A stretch of DNA of 64,000 bases. It comes from Xestospongia bergquistia (lineage: Eukaryota > Porifera > Demospongiae > Haplosclerida > Petrosiidae). The stretch spans positions 5,251,821 to 5,315,820 of the forward strand of contig OZ014417.1 of the NCBI GenBank assembly GCA_963965975.1. Direction: 5' to 3'. Below, one piece after another: positions 37,801-49,020 of this stretch. Position numbers and translations under genes: made by a program. Under the pieces are notes generated by a model. The model had not been told where the DNA came from. It saw only the letters and a list, made by a program, of their open reading frames with translations, and did not search any database. How positions within the stretch are numbered: the first letter of the stretch is position 1; every line of letters begins with the position of its first letter.

Positions 37801-40800
37801 GTACATTCTTAGGATTCCATGCTTTAATGTAAGTGGAAAACAAAATGTTTGTAAAATGATGATGTTGCCATAGCAATAACCAAGCTCAGTATGGAGCAGA
37901 GGGCAAGCTCACTAGTGCATCTAGTACTTGTGGTACCACATTGTTCACTGATTTAAATGCCCTATGCAATTACATGAGGTGTAAAGTAAATAAAGTCCAT
38001 ACACATGTAGCCACAGCTACAGTTTGTCTCCCTTTCCCTAGGTACACATTTTGTTGTAAAGTGTGTTTTGAAGTCACAGTTTATGATGTGTATCGTCCTA
38101 GTAAGAGGAGACAGTAGGTATTACCAGAAAGAATTAATTTAGTTGTACATAGAAAACAGGTGTTGCTGGAAAGATTTGATGCAGTTGTATGTGTATAACT
38201 TTATTAAGTCTCTCTAGTAATACCTGCTGCCTCCCCTCACTATGGTAATACACATGTAATGTTGTCATGTGTATTTACATAATGTAGTGACCAATATTAT
38301 ATAATTATGTGAATAGGAAGAAGAGATTCAGAGATTAAAACAAGCTATTTCTAAAAGAAAGCCAGCTATTATTGTAGTTTCGGCTGAAACCAGGTAAACA
38401 TTCTCTATTTTACACACATCTGTACATTTATGTCACACATATCTGTTATAGACAAGCGTTTAACGTGGTTGATGAGCTCAAAACCTGTGTCAATGAACTA
38501 GAGAATGATGATGATGTACCAGTTGTAGAACTAATGGACCCTAATGTTGCTAAGTTGTATGCCAAGTCTAACAGAGCTAAAGTGAGTATACCAATAGTTA
38601 TACCAACTGACATATATGAATGCTACTAAACTGTACATAAAAGCATAACACTTCTGAACTAGTGTGTACATGTACATCAATGTTAATAACTTTTTTCTCA
38701 CAGGAAGCATTTCCTGGTTACCCAGAGCTATTATTGACAGCTATATCTCTTGGTCGTAGAGTCCAGGAGCCACTACATGAGTTTACTGCTTTATATGAAT
38801 CTCATGATGAAGAATTATTGGCTCTCAAAATGCATCCTCTACAGGTGAAGACACACACACACACGCATGCACACACCCACAATTTATTTGTATCTAGAAT
38901 GTCATAGTTACCAACTTATATTTACATGTAACTTTGACTTACAATTCCTTGTATGTACTAGCTTTACGGGCTAAATGTTTTGTGCTCTTGTTCTTTAAAT
39001 TATTGTAATTTGATTGAGATTAGCTCAAAATTAGAATTCCCTCAACTATTGTCTTGAGCAGCTAAAATTAGTAGACCAATCACTTCACTAAGATAGAAAA
39101 ACAGTAATTTTATAATTAATTACTTGCACTGAGAAATCCAGACTCCTGACAAAATGTGGGGAGTCTGGATAATCCAAACCGTTATGATATTGGCTTAATC
39201 ATAATGGTTTGGATTAAGGCTAGGTGATTAGTAAAAACATTATCATGATATTTATAGTTTTAATACCTCAGTATGACTAAATATGGCCTTTATTTCACAA
39301 TTATAACTTTCATGAATATGTCATAACTTGTATTACATTACATAATTTCATTAAACAAGTAATGAGTGATAATTAGTGAGTTAAACTAATTTTGTGATAA
39401 ATTATATTACAGAAGTGATAAAGAGCTAATGGTTGACGAAGCAATTCACAATAACTCAAATCAGACTATATAATGATCTTATCAAGGTGGTTTAGCATTG
39501 TTAGACTTGAAGGCAAGCATGTCAACTTTGTCTAGTTTGAGGGAATTTCTTATTGGTATAACAATACTCCCTGCTTTACTGAACTGTCTTTCTGAAGAGC
39601 TTGTTTCAGGGATACCTAAGAACTTTTTATGTACATAGATAGAAATATGATTGTTTCAGTCATTTTAACTAATGGTTACCATTCAAAATGAAGGATAAAA
39701 TTACTCTTTGCTGCTATGGTAAATGTTCACATGCAATAGCAATTTATATTGTATACAATATTATAACTTGATTAAATTGAAATTCAGTATTTCAATATGC
39801 AGAAAAAGGAACAATATATTGTACCAATAGAAGAGGATAGTGTATTGATTAGTAAATACCAAAATATTGCCTAGCCTTAGTTTAGATAACATTTCTTTAT
39901 TATAATGGATGTTATGTTGTGTTTGTCAGAGGTGTTGTTGCTTGTTATGTTAGTGAATAGCATACTAGTTTATGTATTCTTATCTCATTAGATGGCTATA
40001 TCTCAAGATCAACTAAAACAGTCCTTGGAGATTGAACTAGTCACTAAAGTCAATGAAGTGGGTGTGGACATTAACTTTTGTATGGAACATTCTCATGCAG
40101 AGTCAATGATATCTTTTGTATCTGGTTTTGGACCAAGGAAAGCTGTTGGACTACTTAAAGTAAGATATATAGAATCATGTTCATGTTAAGTCAATGTTTT
40201 TTTGCAGATCCTACGTCAAGAAAATATTCAACTTCAGAATCGATCTCAACTTGTCACTCAATGTTCAATTGGACCTCAAGTCTTCATCAATTGTGCTGGG
40301 TTTGTAAAGATTCTTTCTACAACTTTTGCCATAAGGTATGACAATCTTGAATGTTTATTCTTTTGTCAAATTTGATTTCTTTGTCATTTTCTTGTCTATA
40401 ACATATATTGTAATATTCATTACTTAGTTACCAGTAACTGTTTGTATATCTTCGACACAGTGACTCTGCATACATTGAGGTATTGGATAGTACTCGTGTT
40501 CATCCTGAAACTTATGAGTGGGCTAGGAAGATGGCAGTTGATGCATTAGAATATGATGAAGTGAGATATTTTCCTTGATATATTGTGATAATTACATGGT
40601 TTGCAGACTGGCGATGAGTCAAATCCAAGTGCTGCTGTAGAAGATGTCATGGAAACTCCTGAGAAGTTAAGAGATTTGGATCTTGATGCATTTGCAGAGG
40701 AGCTACAGAGACAGGTTATTATCATTTACATGTGGCAATGATATCTTTTTATATAGGAATATGGTAATAAACGTGCCACTCTCTATGATATTAGAGATGA

Positions 40801-43018
40801 GCTCTTTGCTCCATTTAAGGATCGTCGCAATCCATTCACTAGCATGCTATCAGAAGACAAGTTCACATTACTTACTGGTAAGAAGATGTAACATTATTTA
40901 ATTCCAACATTAGAAAGATACTAGATTTATTACATGTGTATTGTCAAACTTATTAAGATTATTATTTTGTGTTGTGGATATAACCATATAGGTGAGACAC
41001 CTGATAGTTTACATGAAGGTAAATTAGTCATTTGTACGGTAACTGGTATTGCTCGACGAAGACCTCAACGTGATGTCATAGCTCAGTCTAATCCTATCAA
41101 TGATCAGAGGACTGGATTTTGGCAATGCCCTTTCTGTCTTCGTGCTGATTTTCATAACATCAGTTTGGTAATTGAATATACACTTTACATGTATAAAATG
41201 GGGTATGTATGTAGTTACTAAACTACTTGCTCATGTAAGAATGTACTTGTGCATTGTGCATATACGTGTAGTGGTTTAAATTTTGTGCATTTAGTTGTCA
41301 AGCTATTGTCGGACATTTTGTACATGTAGGTGTGGTCTCATATTGATGACAATACATGTCCTGGACAAGGTATTGGAGTGAGAACACGACTTGAGAATGG
41401 ACTAAGTGGGTTTATTTCAATAAAGAATTTGAGTGACAATCAAGTCAAAACCCCTGAAGATAAAGTCCAAGTATATATTAGCACATGTAATTGTTTGATT
41501 TAATATCTTCATGTCTTTGTAAAGCCTGGGATGACCATCCATTGTCGTATATTGAGTGTGAATATTGAGAAGTTTTCAGTTGATCTTACCTGCCGATCAT
41601 CTGATTTAGCTGACAAACAAAACAAATTCAGGTATACTCAGTTAGGATATATATTTTTATATGCCTCTGTTGTTGGTATATAGAAAATGTACAATGTATT
41701 AGCCTCACATAATCTTGGCTGTTATTGTACTGATCTTTCCTATATAGTATACCCAAGGACTTATATTATGACTATGGTGCAGCTGATATAGACAAAAAAA
41801 AAGAGGAAGCAAGTAACCAAAAACCCAAACAAAGTCAGTTACACACATGTTTAATTACTTCTAAGTGACCATTTGTTGTAGGATATATGAAGAGAGTCAT
41901 TGTACATCCATCATTTATGAATGTCTCATTTACTGAAGTACAGCAAAAACTAGCATCAATGGATCAAGGAGAGGCTATATTTCGTCCTAGTAGTCAGGTA
42001 TGTACCAGATATCCTTATTTGTCAGGTAGACACGTCATACTAAGTCTACCAACTAAGTATATAGTAGACGTCAATATTTGATATGTCCTGTAAATAGTAC
42101 GTGTTGTAATTTGGCATTGTAAACTATACATGCACAAAAGTGACCAAATTCTCGTATAGTCTCTTTTGGACATTTTGTTATTAAGTTGAAAATGTAAATA
42201 TCTTTAAGGAAACTTTATTTTACTTTAGGGTCATGATCGTCTTACTTTGACTTGGAAAGTCACAGACTCTATTCTCCAACATGTCAGTATCAAAGAGGAG
42301 GGAAAACCTAATTCATACAGTCTGGGAAAATCTTTGGTCATTGGCAATGAAGTAAGTACATCTCTAATTTCTAAGAAATCCTCTCCATGCTCATTTATTT
42401 ATTTCAATCTTTTAGGAATATGAAGACTTAGATGAAATAATAGCTCGTTTTGTCCAACCACTTGCAGTCAATGCACGAGAAATTATGTCTCACAAATGTT
42501 ATCGAGATGCTGAAGGAGGAGAGAGAAAAATACTCGAAAGACTATTAGCTGAAGAGAAGTCTCATAGTCCTCGAAGAATCCCTTATTACTTTAGTGCATC
42601 TAAACAGTATCCAGGAAAGTTTGTTCTAGCTTATCAACCATCTTCAAAGCCAAAATTTGAACTAGTTACAGTTGTACCAGAAGGTTTTCGTTATCGTGGT
42701 GAAGTACATAGCAGTGTGACCCAACTTCTTAACTGGTTTAAAGAACATTACAAAGATCCTATACGTATACCTAAACCAACTCCACAAGCTCATTCTGTAT
42801 ATGGCTCCTCTGTTCATGGTTCATCCATTCAAGGATCTATTCATGGTACACCTCTGTCTTCACGTATGCAATCAGGGCAGACACCTTATACTCCTAGTCA
42901 GTGGACCCACCATACTCCTTCTCCTAGTCCTCGTATGCCGTACTACAGTTATTCATATAACCATCCTCATCCCCCATCAAGAAATAATTACTATGCTACG
43001 CCCAACATGAATGAGTAA
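28880..43018 (+). CDS. SUPT6H: Transcription elongation factor and histone chaperone SPT6
   Basis: Binds histones and RNA polymerase II and restores nucleosomes behind it. Exons: 28880-28991, 29355-29459, 30768-30835, 31498-31692, 31876-31921, 32229-32295, 32418-32532, 32581-32745, 32984-33292, 33914-34056, 34106-34279, 34612-34785, 35104-35254, 35415-35575, 35698-35758, 35977-36120, 36271-36398, 37632-37749, 38317-38393, 38452-38581, 38704-38844, 39992-40159, 40208-40335, 40461-40560, 40607-40714, 40757-40877, 40992-41167, 41330-41470, 41525-41631, 41748-41833, 41882-41997, 42229-42351, 42416-43018. These sum to 4761 nt, 1586 residues plus stop, in frame throughout. Order: acidic N-terminus (about 1-230), core with YqgF-like fold, helix-hairpin-helix ([12 protein letters not shown], about 973-984), S1 domain (about 1200-1275), tandem SH2 (about 1307-1510, with FRPSS holding the phosphate-binding Arg), then a short Ser/Pro/Tyr tail. 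Human SPT6 is 1726 residues; the tail is the shorter part. The start was chosen at MSDSEE, matching the family; an in-frame ATG at 28811 is less likely. Confidence 0.96.
29460..30767. other. SUPT6H intron 2
   Basis: A 1.3-kb intron, long for this gene. It starts GTAATT and ends TATTAG, and the flanking exons join in phase. It contains no exon-like reading frame or clear element that I can see. Confidence 0.6.
30860..31080. repeat. Simple-sequence tracts in SUPT6H intron 3
   Basis: An ATC-rich tract (about 30858-30896) is followed by TATA/GTGT, CA and CATA runs (about 30955-31080). The apparent open frames on both strands here (30925-31251) are by-products of this low-complexity DNA. Confidence 0.75.
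33443..33590. mobile_element. Short inverted-repeat element in SUPT6H intron 9 (AGCAGGTTTATA family)
   Basis: The left end reads TGTAGCAGGTTTATAG and the right end, reverse-complemented, reads TTAGGCAGGTTTACAC. The pair brackets about 148 bp without coding content. The same GCAGGTTTAYA word recurs in inverted or single form at 36983-37066 and 37121-37135. Small size, no gene and inverted ends suggest a MITE-like family; target duplications were not identified. Confidence 0.4.
36755..36851 (+). repeat. Imperfect 97-nt hairpin in SUPT6H intron 17
   Basis: The outer arms ACCAGCCAA/TTGGCTGGT and the inner arms TTGTAAAAGAT/ATCTTTTACAA pair in register around a loop of about 27 nt. This gives a stem of about 35 bp with one internal bulge. 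It lies in the sense direction of the host intron. The ends resemble the AGCAGGTTTATA family nearby, so it may be a related foldback element rather than an RNA gene. Confidence 0.55.
36983..37135. mobile_element. Further AGCAGGTTTATA-type inverted-repeat copies in intron 17
   Basis: TTGGCAGGTTTACAATGC at 36983 faces TATAAACCTGCTGCAATA at about 37052, giving an inverted pair some 85 bp apart. Another half-copy, ATATAAACCTGCTATGAG, starts at 37121. No open frame lies between them. They are the same kind of end sequence as in intron 9. Confidence 0.4.
38852..38884. repeat. CA microsatellite at the start of SUPT6H intron 21
   Basis: An interrupted (CA)n tract directly follows the donor of exon 21. 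Confidence 0.7.
39136..39215. repeat. Two adjacent hairpins beside an intronic hAT element
   Basis: The first, 39136-39170, has perfect 11-bp arms (ATCCAGACTCC and its complement). The second, 39171-39215, has 17-bp arms (AATCCAAACCGTTATGA and its complement, one mismatch). They abut with no gap. The right arm of the second contains the presumed target duplication of the neighbouring hAT remnant. Confidence 0.8.
39215..39879 (-). mobile_element. hAT transposon remnant in SUPT6H intron 21
   Basis: About 665 bp bounded by inverted ends TAAGGCTAGGTGAT and TAAGGCTAGGCAAT. Flanking 8-mers GTTTGGAT (39207-39214) and GTTTAGAT (39880-39887) match at seven of eight bases, as expected for an aged hAT target duplication. 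Between about 39485 and 39616 the minus strand reads [17 protein letters not shown] and then [14 protein letters not shown]. This is the hallmark of the hAT transposase C-terminal dimerisation region (P-A-T/S-S-x-S-E-R-x-F-S-x-A-G). The rest of the transposase is missing, so the copy is non-autonomous. It lies opposite to the host gene and is removed with the intron. Confidence 0.75.
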
Positions 43019-43064
43019 AGTAATTAGTGTTCATTGATCAGACAAGCTTGACAACATATTGTAC

Positions 43065-43070
43065 AATAAA
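43065..43070 (+). terminator. Likely polyadenylation signal of SUPT6H
   Basis: AATAAA lies 47 bp after the SUPT6H stop and is followed by a T-rich stretch, as expected for a short 3' untranslated region. Confidence 0.65.
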
Positions 43071-43082
43071 GATTTTGTTAAA

Positions 43083-43990
43083 AACTTTAAAGTTTGTTAT
43101 ATAAAATTCCAGCAGACATGGTTGCAGTAATGTCAGCTTGTGTAGGCAATGATAAATATGTAGCCTCAATCCAATCTCATTATTGGGTTTAATTGTAGCA
43201 TGCAGAAAATATGACGTAACATTTCAAAAATAGTAGCAAGTTGTCTGACTGATACATAATGTTAAAACAAGTGCATTGATAACATGCATTCATAAAACAT
43301 AATGAATTTATATTATACATATAGGACTGTCCACACATGCATGCATAAATATATAACATTAAATGATCTGTTACAAACACAATTGAAGGACCAATCACTG
43401 TACTTTAGGTCCATGATATGGCTAAATGTGAAAGACAAATATAACTAGCACACAACATGTAATCCTGTGCTTACTTGAGGAACACATGAAAACCAGGATG
43501 GGTGTTTCCCAGGAGTTAACCACACACATCTGTGAAAGTATTGATGTGGTGAGATGACAACATACAATGGTAAACCATTTCTATTATATTCTTAACAAAA
43601 TAACATGGACAGCGACTTTATTGAAAGTAATATTATGAAGTTAAAATTTGGACTTAGATTGCAGTATGGCAGGCCACTTTATAATAGTGGAAAAATGGTT
43701 GCAGAATCAGTATATCTAGTACTCTTACCTGTCATTCTTTTCAACCTAAAGAATAAAAAAATTCATAAAAAAACATTTCTCAAATGATTTCAAATGACCA
43801 TTGATAACACTATATTATGCACAATAACAATAATGAAACTGCTCAATTGTACATGTATTACACATGTCAAACAGTGCATACCTCAGCCTACTGTGCAACT
43901 ATAGTAACAATTGCTAAAGCTTGTATACAATGAAATTTAATTCATTAATGCATGGGTTAAAAAATATACAGTTAAAAAAGCTAAAATTAG
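43083..43990. other. Spacer between the 3' ends of SUPT6H and ADO
   Basis: The two genes converge here. I see no exon or defined repeat. An AATAAA on the minus strand at 43617-43622 could serve ADO if its 3' untranslated region is about 390 nt. Confidence 0.5.
43617..43622 (-). terminator. Possible ADO polyadenylation signal
   Basis: TTTATT on the plus strand is AATAAA in the ADO direction. It is the only such signal I noticed in the first 400 bp after the proposed stop. Confidence 0.3.
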
Positions 43991-44002
43991 TAACATAAAT
44001 TT

Positions 44003-47000
44003 CTAAAAATTTGGAATTTCAAGGAAATACTCACATAATACACAGATGTACCTTGCCATTATTATTATTTTATAATAATACTTTAATTTCTGTAAATTAC
44101 TCTAATTTTGCTAAGCAAGCAAGCTCCAACACCTGATGAAAGCTTAATAATATGAGACTGTCATATTTTAGACTGTTTTCCAATCTACTAAGGTCTGACT
44201 CAGATCTGGTGCTTCCAGTTATATTTATTAGACGATTTCTCCTTAAAACATAGCTTACTGTCTTGACAAACATCAATACTGAGCACATCTACTTTTCTAA
44301 TCGTTGAAGTGTTGACACACTCTAATTTTGTTTTAATTAATTATTTGGGTGACAAATATTCCCAATCCATCTCTAAAAGTTTGCTCTTAAAATTACTGTG
44401 AGAAAATCTACTTTTCTGAACTTTTATGGTAGATATAATTGCATGTTGAATTGAAATGCAAGTTAAAATAAATGTACACATCCAGTGTATGGACATAACG
44501 TATTATACATTGACATACCATAGCAGGTTCCATTGTAAAATAAGTACAGTCTCTGCCATCTTCAGGATCATATGGTGGAGCCAGAATATCAAGGAAAGCC
44601 ACTGGAGTGCTACAGTAATAAAACATGATTGACATGACATTCATATGAAATCACTAACTGCATATCACTATGACAAATACATTATTGACATACAGAAACA
44701 TGTGATAATAACAATAATATCAACATAACATGTCAACAATGTAATCTGTCAAAGTTTATATCATCATAAGATAGTAAATGAATATTATAATAAAGTTCAT
44801 GTACTCAAGTTTACATATTCACACAATTACACCATGAAAGACAACCATGGCAACAAACAGCATTGCAAAAAGGTCATAGTAAGTTCAACTATGCTTTGAA
44901 TTACAAGCTGTTGCTTTGGCTAATTTAAACATGCTTGAATGTTCAAATGATTAGTATCCATAAGAAATTGGTGAAAAGTTAATCAATGGTAATCAAAACA
45001 GTCAAAGTAATGGTTAGCAACAGTTACTGGTTCCTGACATAAGGTAACAAGAAAATTAACTTTTATAAATATCAAGCTTCTATTACTCAAATGTTTGTAC
45101 TAATCTCCAAGCTGATCAACCTACTGACTACAAAGCCTGAATATGAAATATGAACCAATGGGGTCAATAAATGCAATGTATATGTAACAAAGCAACTTGT
45201 AATTAATAAAGATACACATACTCTTCATATGTGATGCCATGCTAGACAAGATTGAGACAATTGATGTATACTGCTTAGATGCAAGAACACATGTTGTACA
45301 GAACGTATTTGTTTAGGCAATTTAACAAGAAAACATGATTATGGTTAATAACATTATTGGTCGGTAATATTATTGAGCCAGTCTGAGTGAATCCAACTAG
45401 AGCAATCCACAGTATATGACAATATTTTTGTCAGACCACAGAAATAACTAAACAAGGTATTAGTGAGTTACTGTCATGGTTTTGCTTTGTCAGCAGCTGA
45501 ACTGTTGGATTCAGTAACTAATTACAAAATTGTGTTGCCAATATAACTTCCTGAGTGTGATTCAGTTGTCTCAAAACAATGGAAATCACTTCATAAATGT
45601 TTTCCTTTACCTAGCTAGCATTATTGGATCATACAATTATTTGGACAAAATATTTCCTTAGGTCAAATGAAGTTAGTACATTTACAAAACATTAAAAAAT
45701 TATTAAGTGTCACAATTCACCAAACATTGATACGTAAGAGTTTGTCAGTAATATGCATTCAACCATACACTTGCCCCCACAACTCCTCTTTGTGAAGTTC
45801 CTGTGTAATTGCCATCCCATGAGGCTAAAGACTTAGCAACTTTCCTTGGTATGCTATGTTATGGCTACTTGTTCATTGATTAATTATCAAAGAAATTATT
45901 AGCCCCAATCAACTTGTATTCTCTGTGATGTGTACAAATACAATTATTTATAGTCACAAGAGTACATATCACAGAGAATACCAGATTTAATAATTTCTTA
46001 GATAATCAATGAACAAGTGACAAACAAGTAACCATAACATTGCATACCAAGGAAACTTCGAAAAAACATGTAACTCCATAGGAGACGCAATTGATAAGGA
46101 TAAATTTTTGTTTAAATGCTATATTATTCATTGGGATGGGAAGGAAAGCGAAGTTTAGGGAACTAAGGTAGTCTGGCATGTTCATTCCCTCACTCTACTG
46201 ATAGCTTACTCTTGTGCTTTAATTTCATGAATGTTGCCTTGCTCAGGATGTAGAACACATACATCTGATGTAGGTGTGGCTTCTACACTACTGAAGAAAG
46301 ATGCTAGATAGGGCGGCTTAACATCTGCTGATATTTGAGGTTGATTATAAGAAGTGACAATCATTGAGCCTAACAAAACCTTCCTGTGGAGACAAAACAA
46401 GCATATGAATCATTTCAGTATCATGTGTATATAAGTTTAACTATTTTATGACTGACAATTACCATCATCTTTGCAATGCTGAAACGTTTCTACATTATTT
46501 CTTAGTGTGGCCTTCTATCCATTATAGATATTACATGGAAACCATTGATCTAGTGATACATGGAATGTGAAGGTCATATGACCAGTTTCTAATTATACTG
46601 TGTAGTCTATACAGTGTATGATTATAGTCACATGTTAGTTAAGATGTCTCTATCCAATTAATTCCCAAGTGAAGTCATCTATATATTTTTATATTCTCTG
46701 ATGTAAGACAGACTTAAACAATAACTCAAGATATTTTCATCAAAAATAAATGAAAGGACTTGACCCATTAGTCATAAACAGTTGAGGTCATTGCTTTGAA
46801 AGATGTCACATTGATAGTAAAACATAAAAACATTGGAAATTGGACAGTTAACAAGGAGAGAATGCAAAATTCTATCATTTATAGCAATCTAAAAAAGCTA
46901 AGAAAGCTTGAGTTAACCAGCTACACTATCATTGTAGGGTTCATGGTAATTGGCAACCTATGAATAAAATTCATAGGTTGTCAATTATGTTGGCAGCTAA

Positions 47001-48817
47001 CACTGTGGTTTAACTGTATTCAGCACTTTTAATTGTTGCATATACTAGTAGAATAAAAAATTTAAAATGGACAAACTGTTAGTTGCCTAGCAGCATGGCA
47101 GATAGAAAAATTTAATGTTCAGAGCAAATTTGTTTGGACTACCACAATATGATTAAGTATACATGTACTATCTTAACACTTGGCAGAATCATGCATTGTT
47201 AATAAAAATAATTTCAATAGTTGGTAGTGCAACAATTATTTTAGCAACTACTTAGAATCTACTTTTGTGTATTATAATGAGACAAACAAATATTTCCCTA
47301 ACATTAAGTCAAGTCATGAATAGTGTAATACAGTATTTATAAAAATATTCTAGCTATTGAAACAAGTAAGGATCATTTACTATACAAATTAAAACGAACT
47401 TTTTAATAGCATTATGTACATGAGGTGACCTTTTAGGAAATACCTAAATTATATTAACTCACATGATCCCAAACATATGGGGGTGATTATGTAATGGCAT
47501 ATTCTGTTTGGCCTTCAACATGAAGATAGTAATACTGAACTGACTACATTCATAGATATCCATAAAAGCTGCTGGAGCATCTTTTATAAATGGAGGAAAG
47601 TCCCAAGACTTATCAACAATTGATGAGTTTACATTAAAATCTTCAGCTGTTAATTGAGACATCTATAAAAGAAAAGACACTGTATAAACTTCTTTGTATC
47701 ACACAGTATATGTATTAAATGTACTGAAGTTTTATATTGCCTATATATATATATATACTTTATAGTTGTAAATGGCATAAACTGAGTTTATGTCTAAAAA
47801 CTTTAAGATTGCTACGATAAAGCCTAATACTGTAAGCCAAGAAATATTGGTGAAGCATTTGATTTGGCAGAATCAAAGTAAGATTATCAAATTTAAAAGC
47901 TGCCAACAATAATTTTTATATTGGCTGCATGCCCATAAAAAGTGAATGGTAGTGTTGTGTTGACTTATTAGTATGACATGTTTACTATCCTACAACTGAA
48001 AACCATAGGTTGGTTTGTTACTTTGAGAGTGTAGTAAAACCTAATATTGCCTACTGGGTGTTTCAAAATAACAATGATAAACTGACTAATGAACCTATAG
48101 CAGTGACTAACCAGTCACTTATTAAAATATGGTTAGTTTTTGTTCTTGTAAATGAGCACAGAAGGTCCTTAAGCCCCTGTGCAGGCTATGTAACCAGCCT
48201 GAAAGAGTGTATAAGACCAGTAAATAAATGCTCTAACTGTCTGTTCATTTATAACTTTGTGGTCAAACCTACTATATTTCGGTCATTGCCAAATTAAAAT
48301 AGGCAATCTTTGGCTTTTCATTAACTTTAATGATCATCAATATCTCCAGCTATATGGCAACACTTTTAATACAATATCGCATCAATATATGACTATCACA
48401 GGTAGTGTCAAGTCAAGAAGGGTGAGTATGTTAAGCACTTTTAGTGTTTATTGTCTGTCTCTGTAGTTATGACTGGAATAGACAAAATATCATGAGAAAT
48501 CAGTGAATGTCATACTTACGTCATGCAAGTTGGCTCTACTAACAAGAAGCCTGAGATACAAAAGGTTTAGAAATACACAGAATTGACAACCTTGATATGA
48601 CCACACAACCAATAAAACATGGTCTCTTAGGTAAAAGACTGTCTACACAACATACTAGATTTAATACAGACAACTTCAGCGTATACGTAGATTCACTTAC
48701 AATAGTTATAAGCTTTTCTACATCTTGAGAATACATTTTGTCAGTTTGTGATCGACTAAATGTTGCTTTCGCCTGCTGAACCATTTGTTGAACTCGACGA
48801 ACACTGGCACCAGCCAT
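44003..48817 (-). CDS. ADO: 2-aminoethanethiol (cysteamine) and N-terminal cysteine dioxygenase
   Basis: An iron-dependent thiol dioxygenase that oxidises cysteamine and N-terminal cysteines, feeding the oxygen-sensing N-degron pathway. Exons on the minus strand: 48817-48701, 47662-47463, 46383-46210, 44609-44519, and a weak last exon 44029-44003. Phases join throughout, giving about 202 residues (human ADO has 270). The cupin iron ligands are visible: His97 and His99 in MPLHNHPHM and His158 in GNIHEIKA. The family signature AFLDILAPPYDPEDGRDC follows; its Cys and the Tyr two residues later match the pair that can form the cofactor crosslink in animal ADO. The start is the first Met of exon 1 (MAGASVRRVQQM), which aligns with the amphipathic N-terminus of the family. 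The last exon (YFLEIPNF, stop) rests on a poor acceptor and is shorter than usual, so the true C-terminus may differ. Confidence 0.88.
45839..46058. mobile_element. 220-bp foldback MITE in ADO intron 3
   Basis: Left arm 45839 to about 45935 and right arm about 45958 to 46058 are long imperfect inverted repeats. Matching words include TTTCCTTGGTATGC, TGTTATGG, TTGTTCATTGATTA, AGAAATTATTA and TATTCTCTGTGAT. The whole sequence can fold on itself and has no coding content. The right arm has an extra copy of a short ACTTGTTTGTC segment. Target duplications are unclear. Confidence 0.75.
46949..46985. repeat. Short hairpin in ADO intron 2
   Basis: Sixteen-base arms (ATTGGCAACCTATGAA and its complement) pair with one mismatch around a five-base loop. 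Confidence 0.75.
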
Positions 48818-49020
48818 ATTTACTTGAATGGGCGTGCCTGACTCTAATTAAAGCTACAGGTATACGTTATCAGAATTATCTTCTACTCCAGTTTATGATG
48901 CATGCCAAGCTTTATGTTTATAGTACAGACATCTTCTACTTACAGCTGTTTCACGAGTGTTTTGCATGTAACTGTTCACAGGATTGTGTTGTCAATTAAT
49001 GCCTGATGCTCTAGCCGCAA
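48818..49020. promoter_or_regulatory. ADO upstream region
   Basis: This is the 5' flank of ADO and separates it from the decayed EGF gene on the other strand. A promoter is expected here by position only; no core element could be recognised. Confidence 0.3.

Noticed and set aside
42801-43010. 69-codon plus-strand open frame
   Set aside because: It is the alternative-frame shadow of the last SUPT6H exon.
48010-48466. Two plus-strand open frames of 69-95 codons
   Set aside because: They lie in ADO intron 1 and show no domain, splice pattern or family resemblance.
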